DNA of 64,000 nt from positions 31,632,234-31,696,233 of the forward strand of contig OW386293.2 of NCBI GenBank assembly GCA_936432065.2, read 5' to 3'. Position 1 is the first letter of the stretch; the number at the start of each line of letters is the position of its first letter. This DNA is from Rutpela maculata. Lineage: Eukaryota; Arthropoda; Insecta; Coleoptera; Cerambycidae. The notes beneath the pieces were generated by a model. It searched no databases. It had not been told where the DNA came from and worked only from the letters and a program-made list of their open reading frames with translations. The translations under genes were made by a program, and so were the position numbers. Below are positions 43,816-54,407 of this stretch, piece by piece.

Positions 43816-44539
43816 CTTTGACATAAGATGCTCATCGTCATGGGTATCCATCAAATATTGTTCGATATGTGCTTTTCCAAAATGTTGGCCTTTTTGGTTT
43901 GAAATTTCTTGATCGGCTTTTTAAGTATGCCACAAGTTTTCCATATCTTGTTATATCAAAGTTCCTGTATATTTTTAAAGTCGCCTTTATCATAGAATAT
44001 TTAGTCCACATCGAGAAAGGTGCAATTTTTTTACTCAAATGTAGAAAGTAAGCGAGAAGCACTTCTCTATTTACAGCACTAACTCCTCTTTTTTTCATCC
44101 AATTTTCAAATTGTAGATATCCTTTAAAATAGGTTACTTTGGACTTTTCTGGAATTAAATTGGCTGTAGCTTCTTTGGCTTCTTGCAAAATATCGGTCGG
44201 AATTTTTATATTATATCTTTCACAACTTTCCATTTTGATGCTAATTAAACAATGTTTATTAAACAAACCCCTGGTTTCAAACAAAATGGATAACAACCAC
44301 AGGTTTCTCGGCACATCCATTCAGAATCTACTTAGCAATAAGCTACTTGTATTTTATATTTTTAGAGAGACATTGTTGACTTTGACATTGACAACTGACA
44401 AAAAATCGATGACATGACATTTTAATAATTTTATTGTTTGTCACTGAAAAAGCATTTATATAAAAGTGTTTGATAAAATGTTGTATTAGACACGTGAGTT
44501 ATTACATATAAGTCACTTAAGAAAATTATAGTATACTAG

Positions 44540-44752
44540 CTGACCCAGCAAACGTTGTTTTGCCATATAAGTTATAAATTTTTGTCCAAGAAATAAAAAG
44601 AAAATTTCTGGATAGGGCCACCCTTATCACCTAGAGGTATAAAACGACATATTCTCAGACCTACCAAATATACACATAAAAATTTCATAAAAATCGGTCA
44701 AGCCGTTTCGGAGGATAACAAACATTGTGACACTAGATTTTTATATATTAGA
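44540..44752 (+). repeat. Dispersed arthropod repeat (TAGCTGACCCAGCAAACG type)
   Basis: TAGCTGACCCAGCAAACGTT, ATCGGTCAAGCCGTTTCGGA and TTTTTATATATTAGATG are a combination often seen in insect genomes as a ~200-bp repeat. Its class is not determined here. Confidence 0.55.
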
Positions 44753-44977
44753 TGTAACATAACTCACTAGCCTAATAAATAACTATTAAACAACTCACAC
44801 CTCGTTTTGTACAACCTGAATATTTATGTTTTAAAATTAATTTGAAAAACCCTAGACATTTTCTTGATTTAAAGGAAACAGACTTAGAGCCCGACTGTAC
44901 AACTTTCATTTAATTTTTACCGCAGGAGATTTAATTGAAAATCATGTCTGGAATTTCTGATAACTGCAGCAACAGAT

Positions 44978-45505
44978 ATCCAAATGCGACTTCCGCTCAA
45001 TGATAAATTTTTTGATGCCTTAAGATTTTTAAATCCTCAAATATCCTTAAACCTTAAGAAACTAACTGATTTAACATCACTAGAAACGGTTTGGAATAAA
45101 TTGAAATCTCTTGAAGGCATGGACGGAAACAAAATTGATCGGGAGCGGAAAAATATTGCAATTAACTTCTCTGATGATACTCGAAAAGAATTATTTTTAA
45201 ATTCAAGTGTCGAAAAATTCTGTAATATGCTGGGAAACAGCAAAAATTTGAATATTCTCATATTGTGAATTTGGCAAGGCTATGTATGTGTTTGCCACAT
45301 AGTAATGCCAAAACTGGAATTGTTTTTTCGGTAGTTACTGACGTAAAAACAAAAAGAAAAACAGAAATAAACTAGGCAGTGAAGCTTTAAATGCCATTTC
45401 TGGTATTAGATTTTCTTCCAACAACTGTTGTCAATCTTTTAAAGAATATGATAGTCATCTTAAACTAATGGCATCTAAAAACATGTACGCCACTAGTCAT
45501 CGACA
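44978..45505 (+). pseudogene. hAT-like transposase, C-terminal part
   Basis: 44984-45268 reads LPLNDKFFDALRFLNPQISL, ETVWNKLKSLEGMDG. After a shift comes NLARLCVCLPHSNAKTGIVF, SVVTDVKTKRKTE: the LCLPHSNAxxERxFSxVxxIKTKxRN motif of the hAT dimerisation region, with ER changed to GI. It ends around ASKNMYAT. It continues the protein begun at 41904, the Crypton lying between. Confidence 0.7.
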
Positions 45506-46386
45506 TAAATTTACAATGTTATGGTTTAATTATTATATTTTTAGTTTCAGTTATAATAAAGATTTGGTGCATGTTTCTTTTTATTTTGAATAATTTTTTG
45601 TTGAATTTTTTAAGTAAACATATTTTCATTTAAATTTTTTGCGAAGTACAAGAAACTTTTCATTTGAAATTTCTAGGGAATTCTAGAGACATTTTCCCCG
45701 ACGCGCGACGTCTAAGTATTTTCAGCTGTGCCTATCTGGGAACGCTGACTGGCGGCAGTCAGTTGCTAGCTTTCATAGAGTTAATTGTTTATTTATTCAT
45801 TATATAAAGTTTGCGAAATAAAAAATATTATTCTTTTTAAAAAGGTGATTACGAGTATTGATTTTATTAGTCAGTTTATAAATATTGGATTGAAACGATT
45901 GCTATCGCCCAAATATTAAAGAGTGATGTATAAACATTGAAACAGGATTTTTTTATATAGCTGTTCAAATTATGGATATAGTGGAGTAAAAAAACTAAGG
46001 GTCCAAAAAATGTAAATTTTCTTGAAATAGCATTTTTTTGCTAGAACTTGTTAACATTACAGGAAATGTAGCAAAAAACCTTGGAATAAATCTTAGTTCC
46101 GGAAGACACTTGTTTAAACAAAATAATTTTAAAAAAGGCATTTTCGACATTTTTGCTAAATATCTCTGGTCGAATAGCTCGTTTTGCAATAATAATAAAA
46201 AACAAATCAAATCAAATTGGGAAGAAAATTAGACCTAGCCGAAACCTCTTTGGTCAATTTGTTAAGTTGCAGAAAATAAAAACAATTGTTTGCGGAAAAT
46301 ATGATTTTAGATGAGTTAAGACATCATTCCAAACAAGTCGAAATGTTTGTAACAACTTCTAAAGTAGTCCAGTCAAAACAATGTTT
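45506..46386. other. Spacer with one unidentified frame
   Basis: 46038-46232 (plus) is open for 64 codons (LVNITGNVAKNLGINLSSGR, then FKKGIFDIFAKYLW), an AT-rich composition without a recognised family. Otherwise nothing. Confidence 0.25.
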
Positions 46387-47560
46387 AACCTCCTGAAAAA
46401 TCCGAAAGTTTTGAAACTTCGCATACTTATTTAAAGGTACCTAAGAATGAATATACCGAAAGTCCTTATGAATATGAAGCGAGCTCTAGCGGCAATTAGC
46501 GAAAATAGGGCACTTTCTTTGCTTTTTCGTTAATATCTCGAGAACTGTTGGTCGGAGGCAAAAGTTGATTATATACATAATTAAGGCTTATCAAATTTGC
46601 TACAAAAATGATTATATACAATTTTCTCGTATTCCCAATGGTTCCCGAGTTATAAGCGCTAAAAGAGAGCGTTTTGTGAAAAACCACGCTGGGGCGGTAC
46701 AATATGGCATTTCTAATAAGTCAGGTGAGATTGCACATTTATATTTTTTTTTATTATTCATTTACCTTGCAATAGTATACATAAATCAGTTGTCATGTTC
46801 ATATGTTGTTTTACCGGTCGCTTACTACTTTCTTATATTTACTTCTTCTGTTTTATTTATTTCTTATATACTTTCTTTTACTTACATGTTTTTATTTGTA
46901 TAATGGTTCTCTCACACCTTCATCTCATGCATACTTACCTATTGTTTCAGGCAGCAAGTGTGGAAGCTGGCCAAAATAATCAAATTGCAGGGCCTTCTAC
47001 CAAGAAGCGATTCAGAGCTGATTGATTTTTCTGTACAAAATTTTCCTTGGAATAACCTCAGGATTTTGTTTGTTCATACATTTCATTGTTTAATATACCT
47101 ACATCATGTGCCTCATCAATATACATCATAAGTAACATACATCATGTGCTTTTTATACAAAGTTGTGAAGTTTATCTCCTCAATTATCCTTAGTATACAA
47201 AAATGTAGGTAAACCATATGTCAAATATTATTAGAAATGCCATATTGTACCGCCCCAGCGTGGTTTTTCACAAAACGCTCTCTTTTAGCGTTTATAACTC
47301 GGGAACCATTGGGAATACGAGAAAAATGTATATAATCATTTTTGTAGCAAATTTGATAAGCCTTAATTATGTATATAATCAACTTTTGTCTCCGACCAAC
47401 GGTTCTCGAGATATTAACGAAAAACCAAAGAAAGTGCCCTATTTTCGCTAATTGCCGCTAGAGCTCGCCTCATATTCATGAGGACTTTCGGTATATTCAT
47501 TCTTAGGTACCTCTAAATAAGTGTGCGAAGTTTCAAAACTTTCGGATTTTTCAGGAGGTT
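46387..47560. mobile_element. TIR element with ~340-bp arms and an intron-like centre
   Basis: AACCTCCTGAAAAATCCGAA at the left is mirrored at 47541-47560. Arms pair over GCAATTAGCGAAAATAGGGC, AAGTTGATTATATACATAAT and CACGCTGGGGCGGTACAATA. The unique centre (46730-47215) includes a GTGAGA donor-like site and a TTTCAG acceptor-like site. Target duplications were not clear. Confidence 0.75.
46700..47023 (+). pseudogene. Possible two-exon coding remnant inside the TIR element
   Basis: RYNMAFLISQ ends at CAG|GTGAGA (46722) and could join, after TATTGTTTCAG, with AASVEAGQNNQIAGPSTKKR, FRAD, stop (46950-47023). The joining is in frame and both sites fit consensus. The tail with its basic KKRFR end resembles the C-terminus of some transposases, but I do not recognise a family. 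Confidence 0.3.
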
Positions 47561-48607
47561 GGGTCATTTTTTGAGGTTTTTTGACTGAACTAAAGGAACA
47601 GTAACAAAGTCAAAAATTGAATCGTCATAAAGTCATAAAAGTATTTTTTTTTTAGGGCGTAGATTTTTCCAAGTTCTTTTCCCGGGTAGTAAAAAAAAAA
47701 TCTTCTATGCTTTTATTTAAACTTTTATTAAACAAATGTAGTTTTTTCCGCAAAAAATTTGATGAAAAAAAAATTATGAACAAGCATCAAAAACACCTGC
47801 ACAAGAAAGGCATAATAAAAAAAAACAGATTTTTCTACGCCGCGCGCCGGCGCCGGCGCCGGCGCCGTGCCAATTGAGAGCCAAGATATATTCTTTTGCG
47901 TTTTAGCTATTTATAAATATATTAAGTCACATATTGATTTGAAATTTGCACTGAACATTTCTTTATGTTTAACGTTCTTTTCTGCACATTATATATTTCT
48001 TAATTTCGTACATTGTTGAAAACATATCCATACATTTTATGTAAATAAATGGTGCGGCGGCACCGAATTTACATTTTTCCTAAACCCATTTTTCAGTATC
48101 TGGGAGTGATATAGAATCAAATTCGTCAAAATCTCGAAGTCGAATTTTTGTACGATTGCAATACTTACTTCTGAGACTTCCTCACTCCTAGTGTCTCTTC
48201 AGAGTAAAAAGAAAAACTACTATAAAATTTTGCTTAGTCATCTGATCATACAAAATAGCTTAATAGCATATTTGAATGTTGTTTTACTCGTTTTTTCAAT
48301 ATTGAATTTTGTATTTACACATAGAAATATAAGACATTTAACAGAACTAAATGAAAAAACGTAGAGAACAGGTATTTCAATTACTAAAAGAGGTATTAGA
48401 AAAATATAAATAGGAAAATTTTAATTTGAATTTTTCGCGGTACTGTGAAATGATTTATCTCAGAGTAGACTTTTCATGGTAAGATTTTAGTGCGGATCAA
48501 GCTTCTTTTGCCGATGTCGTATATCTAATATGTATAACTTGATGGTCTTCTATGAGCAGTCCAATGTGCTTGCTCACCACAGGTGACTTTGTATTGTTTC
48601 CGTAAAC
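47561..48607. other. Spacer including a short GC-rich simple repeat
   Basis: At 47839-47873 CGCCGCGCGCCGGCGCCGGC and another two GGCGCC units stand out sharply from the AT-rich surroundings. The rest has no coding resemblance. Confidence 0.4.
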
Positions 48608-48764
48608 AGTACTTTGAACGGTTTTTTGTTTTAAATCTATATATCTCAAGTAAGGCCATAAAAAATTCCAAAAAAATATATGTCACGGGCGTCAGTTAGA
48701 GCTTTCTACTAACAAGAAAATTATATTTTGAAATGATCAATTTTTTTTCAATTAATTTATGGGT

Positions 48765-48860
48765 GTTCAAAGTTACCCCACGGTCGGGGTTACTTTGAAC
48801 GTCTATAATAAAACTAAGCGATTTCAATGTAACCTCTCAGATAATGTTTCTTTGAACACC
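48765..48860. repeat. GTTCAAAGTAACCCC motif cluster
   Basis: GTTCAAAGTTACCCCA (48766) is followed at once by its inverse GGGGTTACTTTGAAC (48786-48800). Weaker copies are at 48822 and 48846. Further copies are at 48622, 49308, 49326 and 50127. Confidence 0.65.
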
Positions 48861-49031
48861 TCAAAAGTAAAAATTCCTTGTTTTCAGGAAAAAAATGTAT
48901 GCAACAGAAATACACAATTTACATAAAATAATGTGTTTTATTATCACAAACAGTATAAGACACTCATTATAACAAAACATATATAAAAATACAGCAGTAT
49001 ACCAACAAAATATAATGTAAACGAAACTAAA

Positions 49032-49272
49032 CTAATATTTTTTAAAAATATTAATCTCCTCCTCTTCTGTGAGGGCAAGGGGGTGGCCAATCTTGTTGGC
49101 AAGCTTTCCTCACAGTTTGTAACTTAGCGTCCCTAATGAAATTCCATATGTTTTAGATATATCACGCAGATTTTTTTTTGGATTTTATTTCATGAACAGC
49201 TTTCTCTAAGACTTCTGGAGTAAAAATGGCATATTTTCTTGCATCAGTTTTTCTTTTGTACGAGCAGATCAT
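49032..49272 (-). pseudogene. pogo-like transposase, N-terminal psq HTH fragment
   Basis: The minus strand reads MICSYKRKTDARKYAIFTPE and VLEKAVHEIKSKK, then after a shift LRDISKTYGISLGTLSYK and NKIGHPLALTEEEEINIF. This is the psq-type helix-turn-helix (basic YKRKT start, alternating Ala/Ile pattern, YGIxxGTL recognition helix) followed by the start of the second HTH. The rest of the transposase is missing. Together with the fragment at 17435-18183, both ends of such a protein are present in the window, but in different elements. Confidence 0.65.
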
Positions 49273-49394
49273 TTTCTACAAGAAAAAACAGAGTTAATTT
49301 GTAACCTGGGGCTTCACTGAACGCATTCAAAGTAACCCCGAAAACGATATCTAAGCGCATTATTCTGGTAAAAAATTTATAAGCAAAAAGTGTG

Positions 49395-49828
49395 TAATAG
49401 TATATTACGTAATGAGTGATGTAAGAAGCAAATTACGCACGAATGGAAAAGTTGCGCACGATGCCGCGTAGCGGCGAGTGCGTATTTCCATGAGTGCGTA
49501 ATTGCCTTACAACTCGAATTATGTACTATACTTTACCTACGATCATATTTATTTAGTTATTTAGTAAAATCTGGATTTAGTTTACTAGTCAACAATATTA
49601 TTCAACAAATATTATGTCAGTTTTGACAGCGTTTGAAAATTAAGTAGGCGCATTTGTTTTTTAAACCCCGCGTCAGCGATATAAGCTATCTATAATTGCG
49701 TGTCCCGTGCGTTTTGTTTACCGTGCGATTTGTTTACAGTGCGTTTTGTTTACGGTATGTAAAATTCAACTTACATAGATGGCAGGTAGTGTGTTTTTTA
49801 CTATTTACAGTAGTGATCGTAGGTAAAA
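49395..49828. repeat. Dispersed repeat M, copy 2
   Basis: Nearly identical to 43385-43789 and slightly longer. It contains the palindromic word CGCACGATGCCGCG then TAGCGGCGAGTGCG. Inner ends TTTACCTACGATCA and TGATCGTAGGTAAA are perfect inverses. The high similarity of two copies 6 kb apart suggests recent activity. Confidence 0.85.
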
Positions 49829-50335
49829 TACTTTAAATTTCTTTAACGTAGCTTTGTTAGGATACCGTATTGTTATAGCAAATACATTTAGTAAACATGT
49901 GTTGCAAATACTTACGGCAACAGCAACAAAAATGTGCAGACCTCTTCTAACGTCAGTTTTGTAGGTTAGAAGTTGCATGTCAGATTTGCCAACTTCACAA
50001 AAATTATTTTCAAAGCAGTGTTGCCATACTGTTCTTAAATGTGTGGTGAATTGAGTGGTGAAAACTAAATGTCGCTAAACTTAATGGTTGTTTCACTATG
50101 AGTCAATATAACAAAATTTATTTTTTGTTCAAAGTAGCCCCCCGTCGGTTTACCTCTTTTATACTATCATAATGTACCACCAACCTTCATTAATCAATAA
50201 TCAGCAAGAACCTTTTGGATTTAGGACAACGTAATATTCAATAAAAATCTCTGTGTTGATTTTTTTTACTTCCTCTGTATAATATTATTTTATGACAAGG
50301 TCAATATTTATCATTCTAGATAAATATTAAAGGAG

Positions 50336-50461
50336 ATGATAGCAGACAGCGAGGTTGATTCATTTCAAATTATTGATAATTCGCCAAATACAATAAGTGA
50401 TGTAGAAAATAAAATATCCAAGTTACTCAATTTTAATAATTTTTGTTACACATATAAATGA
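50336..50461 (+). CDS. Short ORF of unknown function
   Basis: ATG at 50336 (AAAGGAGATGA) opens 41 codons: MIADSEVDSFQIIDNSPNTI, SDVENKISKLLNF, ending TGA. It is acidic and Ser/Asp-rich, like many disordered N-termini. No splice site is required. No family was recognised; it may be chance. Confidence 0.2.
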   Translation: MIADSEVDSFQIIDNSPNTISDVENKISKLLNFNNFCYTYK

Positions 50462-50711
50462 AGCTAAAAATAAAAATACCGGGTGATACATGCTAGTGGC
50501 TCACCTTTATATTTCCATTACTTTTTAACTTAGCCATATGAAATTTGGGATGCATTAAGTACCTGTAAAAATGGATTTTGGATATAAAAAACGGTACGAG
50601 GCCATTTCCGGTTTACCTAGAAATGACCACAACTTTCGATTTTTAAATGGAACACCCTGTATATTTTTACATATTTCGATTCAAGACAACATAGTATACC
50701 ATGTAATATAG

Positions 50712-52220
50712 GAGCCCACCCTAATTGTACGTGCACTCCCCCCCCCCCCCCTTCCAGATCCTTTAGGACAATATTTTTCATAAAGATTAAAGCCCAAGGA
50801 ACAATTCTAGACATGTCTTAAAAAAACTGGCTGTACTTTCAAAGTGGCGGCCATATGTTAATAAAAACTGGTGCAAATGTTGTTTTTGTCATTTAACACA
50901 AAAACTAAAAAAGGTGCAGAAAAACTTTTTGCACAAAAAACAAAGTGCATAAAATGTTCTACAATTTTGTTCCTATACAATATTTCTATAGGAGTTACCA
51001 TTTTTTAGATAAATAATTCAGCTCTTAAAACAAAATATAAAATTCAATATAAAAGTAACACCTCATTCGCTTTCAGATTTACTATCGCTGTCTCCCGATA
51101 CATCCAATATTTCTTCCAAGTCTTCTTCCGCTACTGCTTCATTTATGATATCGTTATCTTCTTCACTTTCGATTTGATTTGGAATCGTCTCCTGAAGAAT
51201 TTCAGTAAGCGACTGAGGCAGTATTTTATCTGCTGAACACCAAAGGGGATCCCCATTTTCTTGCCATCATTCCAAGGATTTGGAATTTTGGGAATACCTT
51301 CTTCGGCTAATCACCAAATACGCGTTTGGTAAACATTCCTTTTAATATGCTCGATAAGACAAGCTCTTGAAATCCACTTTAGTGTCAATTGATAAAGACA
51401 AATCTTTGTCACCATATTTCTGTCTAATGGCAATTAAGCGAAGCTCGTCCACGCTAGCGCATCTATTTGATCCATATATGGCACATATAAACTCTTCTAA
51501 TGATCCGACTAATTTATCATCAATATACCAGCTGCTCCCCAAATCTTGAAATGTTCGGATATATTTGGTGTATTCGGATATATTTGGTGTATTTGGGAGA
51601 AAGTAACATTTTTATCTTTCCTTTCCCTTGAAGGGGCTGACTGAGTCGCATCTAGTAAATGAGTGAAGGTCCAGTAATGCCGAATATTTTTGAGGTCCGT
51701 ACTCTTCTGCTAATGCGGATATGTTAATAAGCCTTCCTTTGTTGCCAAATCCGGTATCAAAGAGTAATTTACATTTAATTTTATTGGAAAGACTGAAAGG
51801 AATCCAAAAGATGTCACTATTAACACTTTTAACGTTAACTTCAAATTGGCAATCATTATCTACCGCCGCGCCGCGTCATACTGAAAACTTGATTCCAGAT
51901 TGGATAGCGCATAATTTGCAGACATTTATCTCGAAAATGGTGACTCCTATCCAAATATTGTATAGAAACAAAATTGTGGAAAATTTTATGCACGTTGTTT
52001 TTTGTGGAAAAAGTTTTTCTCCATCTTTTTTAGTTTTGTGTTAAATGACAAAAACAACATTTGCACCAGTTTTTTTTAACATATGGCCGCTATTTTGAAA
52101 GTACAGCCAGTTTTTTTTAGAACATGTCTAGAATTGTTCCTGAGGCTTTAATCTTTATGAAAAATATTGTCCCCAAGGATCAGGGGGAGGAGAGTGGTAC
52201 CTACAGCAAGGGAGACTAAT
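50712..52220 (-). mobile_element. Academ-like element with ~320-bp TIRs
   Basis: GGACAATATTTTTCATAAAG (50768) mirrors CTTTATGAAAAATATTGTCC (52151-52170), and pairing continues to about 51030 and 51900 over GGCTGTACTTTCAAA and AAATGTTGTTTTTGTCATTT. The outer edges are G/C-run rich (14 C at 50738). The centre carries the nuclease-like ORF on the minus strand. Exact ends and target duplication were not resolved. Confidence 0.65.
51062..51885 (-). pseudogene. Nuclease-like (Academ/XPG-type) ORF, C-terminal half, third lineage
   Basis: From 51850 down the minus strand: DIFWIPFSLSNKIKCKLLFD, LINISALAEEYGPQKYSALL, DLHSFTRCDSVSPFKGKER (family HAFTGCDSxSAFxGxGK). Then comes WYIDDKLVGSLEEFICAIYG, VDELRLIAIRQKYG (family LEQFVCxLYG...VNExRxxxF), and after shifts ENGDPLWCSADKILPQSLTE and an acidic Glu/Asp/Ser-rich tail to 51062. 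Frameshifts near 51550, 51400 and 51300 show decay. The order fits the other copies, but the sequence is a different subfamily. Confidence 0.65.
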
Positions 52221-53087
52221 GAGACTTTCGCGAATTTTTAAGTCGATGTCAGTTTTTTTAAGCATTTTAAGATATTCGTCTAGAGTGCTTTGTAATACAA
52301 AAATTTGTTCTACGGCAGGTAAAGTCCAAGGGGAAAATATAATTTTACGTTTAATTTCATTAATAACTATTTACGAAGCCTACAAAGTTGAACATATCAC
52401 TTTATTATCCAAAACTTTTTTAAATGGGAAGGTGGTGGCTTATAGTGTTCAATAAATTATAATTTTTTTCTGAATTCATTGATATTCATTTCAAATCTAT
52501 GCTATTTGTTTTTCTATTTTATTTAATTTATTTAATAATAAAAAATCACTTTCAAAATAATTTTTATTGAATTTTAACATAGTTGCCTTTGCATTAAGAT
52601 TTGATACATTATAAAACAAAAGAAAGGTGACATTTGTAAATCATTATTGTTGGCGAAAGATTTGTGAATTTGTTTAAAAAAAAATTAAACAAATCAAGAA
52701 AAAATGATTTAAAAATAAACAGGAAAAATATTGTTAGTATCACTAAAAAGGAGATAAAAGGAGCTACAATCTGAAAAAAACATTTTGCTGTGCGAGTTGA
52801 TGCACTTAAACAATCGACGATTCAATTTTCGACTTTGCTTTTTGTTTTTTAGGCGTTGTTGTCAATATATGAATTTGAAATTTGGTATAACGATTTAGAT
52901 CAGCCAGAGGCATCGTTTCCTAAAATTTCGTCAAAATAGTTACATCATTGTTTAAGTTATCATCAATTGTTTAAAAGTGGCTGCTCCTTATTGTTCTTAT
53001 TTATTCGAACTTAACAGGTTAACTAAAAACGTTCGGATAAATTTAGTTTTCTTTGGAATTTGTTATAAACAAGTAAATTAATATAAA
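52221..53087. other. AT-rich spacer, nothing recognised
   Basis: An open 78-codon frame (52219-52455) has no recognisable motif. Otherwise simple AT-rich DNA. Confidence 0.35.
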
Positions 53088-53471
53088 ATAGCGGAAAAAT
53101 ATTCAAGAGATGAGAAGGTTGACATGTTGATTACTTATGAAGAGACTTAACGTAATGTAACTAGCGCATAAACTCTGTACGGACAGAGATATTCAGAAAA
53201 ATTATTTCTCCCAGTTGGAACATCAATTTAAAATTGAACCTGATATAGAAATTGAAGAATGATTTATTGTGGATGAAGAAACGGAAATGTATTAGAATTA
53301 GTGCATATTGACCCCCAACTATTTCGATAAGACAAATTGAACATGAATTGCCAGTTTCCAAAGAATCAGCCAGGAAAATTTTAAAGAAACAAGGCCATCG
53401 CTCTCATAAATACCAATTGCATAAATTTTTGTATGAGAATGATTATCATTATCATCATCATCATTATCATA

Positions 53472-54092
53472 GGTCCATAAAAAAAAGTCTTGTAGTTGAA
53501 AGGTGAGGTACCATACCGTATGTTTTTTGGTGTGCTGAAAATGGATCCATCACACACCATTTTTTTGAAGTCGCGAAAATAACCTAAAAGAAAACTCATA
53601 ATTCACATTATTTTCGCGATTTACTAAAAATTGGAGAGTGATGGAGCTAAACGGACACCCGATTCATAGTCAGCATGTCGAAAAACAAGAATTACCCAAT
53701 GGAATCCCAGAAGCAGACTACTTGTTACTTTTTTGTGTGTGTCTGTGTAAAAGATTTGCATACGTGGTATTCTAGATAATATCGGAGGATCCGGAGATGT
53801 TCATATATTAAACAGGCACACACACCCAAAAAAGATTGGGACTCCATTGGGCAACCCCCATGTATTTCGACGTGGTGAATGCGAATCATGTGTCCGCTTG
53901 GCTCCATCACCCACCAATTTTTACCAAATTCCAAGAGTAATCTAAATTATGAGTTTTTTTTAGGTTATTTCCGAGATTTACAAAAAAATGGTGGATGATG
54001 GGTCAATTCTGACTCCGGATTTGTTTTTAGCACACCAAAAAACATACGGCATGGTACCTCACGTTTCAGCTACAAGGCTTTTTTTGTGGGTC
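53472..54092. repeat. Inverted pair of family B foldbacks inside the mariner gene
   Basis: GGTCCATAAAAAAAAGTCTT (53472) mirrors the right end (AAGGCTTTTTTTGTGGGTC, 54092), and pairing runs through GGTGAGGTACCATRCCGTAT. Each half (to 53755 and from 53808) is itself an imperfect palindrome resembling 24454-24733. The spacer 53756-53807 is unique. The preceding (TCA)n-like run ATTATCATCATCATCATT at 53445 is a simple repeat. Confidence 0.8.
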
Positions 54093-54407
54093 TTTGATCA
54101 GCGAAGAATAACCTTTTGTAATTGGTTACAGTTCCGCCAATTAAGAAATGAGAATTTTATCAAAACATTTTGTTATCTGATGAATCGAAATTTACAAACC
54201 TTGGGTTATTTAACTGGAACAACGTTCGATATTGGGCTATTTCTTATGTTTTCTTAACCGCTTCTCAAGTCACCGAAGCAACTCCTTGAAAATCCAGAAT
54301 GAATTTGCGTTAGGTAAAGAGAAACGAGGCCCTACAGCTTATAGTGGAGTCCGAACCACTTCTTCCTGATAATTTTATAATTAAAATTATTTCGCGATGA
54401 GCGTCTC

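Larger units (their letters stand above)
42762..44233 (-). pseudogene. Crypton-like tyrosine recombinase, nearly intact, with a putative intron
   Basis: Exon 1 (44233-43816, minus) starts MESCERYNIKIPTDILQEAK and shows the core-binding domain: LIPEKSKVTYFKGYLQFENW, VLLAYFLHLSKK, LWTKYSMIKATL-like text and KLVAYLKSRSRNFKPKRP. One extra T shifts the frame near 43873; then IEQYLMDTHDDEHLMSK runs to a GTAGGT donor. Exon 2 (from 43358, after TTTTTAG) reads IALILGVCRACCCGELTYLS with the first catalytic Arg, DIKDKEQYLYISISDTKTNK, one TAG near 43200, and then LIRKYTSLRPQNVSHKRFF. The catalytic end is LYTGHSMRRSSATFLANAGG, DITTLKRHGGWKSSTVAEGY with HxxR, HGGW and Tyr all present. Only one shift and one stop are visible. 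It inserted into the hAT-like gene. Confidence 0.85.
48608..50150 (-). mobile_element. Second pogo-like element (ends uncertain)
   Basis: GTAAACAGTACTTTGAACGG at 48613 and, inverted, TAAACC...CTACTTTGAAC from 50150 suggest ends. The word GTTCAAAGTAACCCC recurs inside in both orientations. The centre carries a psq-type DNA-binding fragment on the minus strand. Repeat M copy 2 is inserted at 49395-49828. Confidence 0.45.

Noticed and set aside
46565..47451. Frames in both arms of the 46387-47560 element
   Set aside because: The arms are mirror copies, so the frames read TIR sequence; only the joined exon candidate was kept.
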